DNA from: Candidatus Bathyarchaeota archaeon
GTDB lineage: Archaea; Thermoproteota; Bathyarchaeia; Bathyarchaeales; DTEX01
Assembly (NCBI GenBank): GCA_003601695.1
Contig: PIYH01000083.1
Location: 1 to 5,781 of the forward strand
Direction of reading: 5' to 3'
DNA: 5,781 nucleotides
The position numbers were made by a program, and so were the translations under genes. Positions 4,190 to 5,781 of the stretch are shown in pieces (within the stretch, counting starts at the first letter, position 1; every line of letters begins with the position of its first letter). Below the pieces are notes generated by a model. That model was not told the DNA's origin. It worked only from the letters and a program-made list of their open reading frames with translations, and made no database searches.

Positions 4190-5781
4190 TTATAAGTGAT
4201 CGACAATACGAATAAGCATTTTCTTGCTAGGACTTTTAAGCTTGAGGATTCCACGTAGTATGAAATACATAATTAGTATTATGTAGAATGATGTGCTTAT
4301 GACTTCGCCTACAATCACATCAACGGTCTTTCCATATCTGAAGATTATCTTGAGTGGGGCTTCCCTCTCTGGAAAGACTAGCATCGTATTCGGCCCTGCA
4401 AGGAATATCCTAACTCTCCTACCTACATCTTTAATTATTGCTTCCCAGCCCGGATGATACGTCATCTTGAACCATACGGCATCATCCGGCGATAGACTGG
4501 ATAATGCTATCTCATACTCATCCGTAGAGAGCACTGTTAGGTTTCCATGGCTAATCGACTCTGTAGAAGCAGTTCTCTCCGTCTGAAATGTGAATAGGTG
4601 AAGGAGATTTACGAGTAGACGGGCCTCATCGCAATCATTATTTAGCATCACTAGGTATGGAATGTTTATTCCGCTCCAGAAGATCCATCCATTAAACTTC
4701 TTTAACCTTACGATTACTGGTTTTCCATACTCATCCCACACTAATGCCTCAGCATTCACGTTAAGTTCCTCAGCATGTGCAACTACCGTTTCATTCGTTC
4801 CCTTAATTTTGAAGACCCCAACTTTTTCAAGGAATGGTGATGGAACAAGTTGGAGACTCGATTTTTCCTCAGATATCCTTTTAACCGGAAACATATCCTT
4901 GATCTTCTCAGAGAACATAGGCGGAATGCTACTTATATCAAATAGAACCGTGCCTCCACTCCTCAAATATGAGGTTATTAGGGTGAAGTATCTATCTTCA
5001 TCCCTCAATCCCATATCCGAGATGTATATAAGGTCAAATCGGCTCAGTTCCTCATCTGAAAAATCTTCGAGATATCTTCCCCCATTCACAAGTATAGGCT
5101 CAGATCCGCCAGATAAAGCCACCGAGATGAAGAGTTGAATGTATCTATCAACCGGTCCGATATGAAGTACAAGCCAAGAATCTTTAGAGAGAACCTCAAC
5201 TATTGATGAGTTAAAGCCGGAAACTTCATACAGTCCCTGTATATCCGTTTTCCTTAACCCATCAAACATAACTCCCTTGATGTACCTGACGTTATAATTC
5301 CTTGAGAAGTAAGGTAGGCATGCATTCTCTTGACTGTGTATAATGTAATACCAGAAGATATATGCGAATTCGTTTAGTACATACATGCTCTCCACTGAGC
5401 CTCCCCCCGACTGCCAGACGTTAGAGACCAAGTTTAATCCGTAGCCGCCATCCACACCTATTCTCTCACCAATCCTTATCTCACGCTCCAGGTTCTCATC
5501 CCGAGGCGGGATCGGCGACGCCTCGAAGGGCTTAACGAATAGTACAAGCGGCATAAATATCGATGTCAGAATGCATGAGAGTACAAGAGCCAACAGGATA
5601 AACCTATAGAAGCTGCGTCTCCTATTCTTTACTTGTTCCTTCAAAATCAAATCGTATATCCTCAATAGAGCTGAGATTGAAAAGCCTCCAGCTAATGATC
5701 CGAAGAGCGAGAAGAACAATGCGGCTCGCTTCATTGGCAGAAAGGTCATTCTGTAGCCCAAGCATGGGAGGAAGCAGAGTG
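4190..5781 (-). CDS. Large archaeal membrane protein, C-terminal part (YfhO/PTPS-related type)
   Basis: The frame is open through the right edge, reading Leu-Cys-Phe-Leu-Pro-Cys-Leu-Gly ahead of an internal TTG at 5761, so this is the C-terminal portion of a longer gene; 529 residues are visible. Numbered from that TTG, hydrophobic segments lie at about 12-34 and 54-76, and a last one at 486-506 precedes a basic tail. Residues 80-480 are a large domain, probably outside the cell. It begins with NYNVRYIKGV (155-164), like the NVKYI motif of YfhO-type proteins. A region at 205-275 (VALSGGSEPILVNGG, FDLIYISDMG, YLRSGGTVLFD) resembles a GATase-like fold. MTYHPGWEAIIKD (433-445) and GPNTMLVFPE (456-465) match the YxPGWxA and GPxMLVxP patterns near the C-terminus of multi-pass proteins labelled 6-pyruvoyl-tetrahydropterin synthase-related or YfhO-like. 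Those are thought to be glycosyltransferase-like envelope proteins. The enzymatic membrane part is outside this window, so function is inferred. Confidence 0.65.
   Translation of the reverse strand, partial: LCFLPCLGYRMTFLPMKRAALFFSLFGSLAGGFSISALLRIYDLILKEQVKNRRRSFYRFILLALVLSCILTSIFMPLVLFVKPFEASPIPPRDENLEREIRIGERIGVDGGYGLNLVSNVWQSGGGSVESMYVLNEFAYIFWYYIIHSQENACLPYFSRNYNVRYIKGVMFDGLRKTDIQGLYEVSGFNSSIVEVLSKDSWLVLHIGPVDRYIQLFISVALSGGSEPILVNGGRYLEDFSDEELSRFDLIYISDMGLRDEDRYFTLITSYLRSGGTVLFDISSIPPMFSEKIKDMFPVKRISEEKSSLQLVPSPFLEKVGVFKIKGTNETVVAHAEELNVNAEALVWDEYGKPVIVRLKKFNGWIFWSGINIPYLVMLNNDCDEARLLVNLLHLFTFQTERTASTESISHGNLTVLSTDEYEIALSSLSPDDAVWFKMTYHPGWEAIIKDVGRRVRIFLAGPNTMLVFPEREAPLKIIFRYGKTVDVIVGEVISTSFYIILIMYFILRGILKLKSPSKKMLIRIVDHL

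Noticed and set aside
4662..5138. 158-codon plus-strand open frame
   Set aside because: It is antisense to the membrane-protein gene, is rich in Ser and Leu in the manner of a complement-strand shadow, and has no recognised motif.
1..5781. tRNA or rRNA genes
   Set aside because: In the intergenic stretches read, no T-arm motif with cloverleaf pairing and no rRNA-like segment was seen.

Overview
The window looks like an accessory-rich stretch of an archaeal genome, most likely a thermophilic member of the Thermoproteota (Crenarchaeota) or a relative. This rests on four things. One protein matches the archaea-restricted DUF1512 family. There is a VapBC toxin-antitoxin pair with a ribbon-helix-helix antitoxin of the kind common in hyperthermophiles. 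TATA-like box A elements lie about 25 bases ahead of short, Shine-Dalgarno-led leaders. Codon use is rich in AGA/AGG and ATA. No species can be named from the sequence alone. All visible stop codons are TAA or TAG.

Layout from left to right. Bases 1-16 hold the first five codons of a minus-strand gene that runs off the left edge; it has its own ribosome binding site overlapping the stop of the gene before it. Next come the minus-strand DUF1512 membrane-anchored protein (27-1154) and, upstream of it, a MEMO1-family protein whose true start is a GTG at 2143. A compact 92-bp divergent promoter region with a 12-bp palindrome separates MEMO from two plus-strand winged-helix genes in tandem (2236-2442 and 2556-2882). 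A 323-bp gene-free stretch follows, holding nested inverted repeats and a repeat pair resembling a CRISPR unit. Then comes a minus-strand vapBC pair (3206-3849) with a palindromic operator candidate. A second gap (about 3908-4189) contains what looks like a decayed reading frame. The right end is the C-terminal part of a large membrane protein (4190-5781, open at the right edge).

The most notable point is vapC. The frame carrying the first catalytic aspartate of the PIN domain has no ATG, GTG or TTG ahead of that residue. Where the usual ATGA overlap with vapB would sit, the sequence reads ATAA. One G-to-A change would therefore have removed the toxin start while leaving the antitoxin stop intact. 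Either vapC starts at ATA or the locus is a toxin-silenced, antitoxin-only remnant. The gene neighbourhoods do not form one evident pathway. DUF1512 and the edge gene may be co-transcribed, MEMO has its own promoter shared divergently with a small regulator, and vapBC is a self-contained module. I see no clear undescribed defence or metabolic system, only several small structural signals worth testing.
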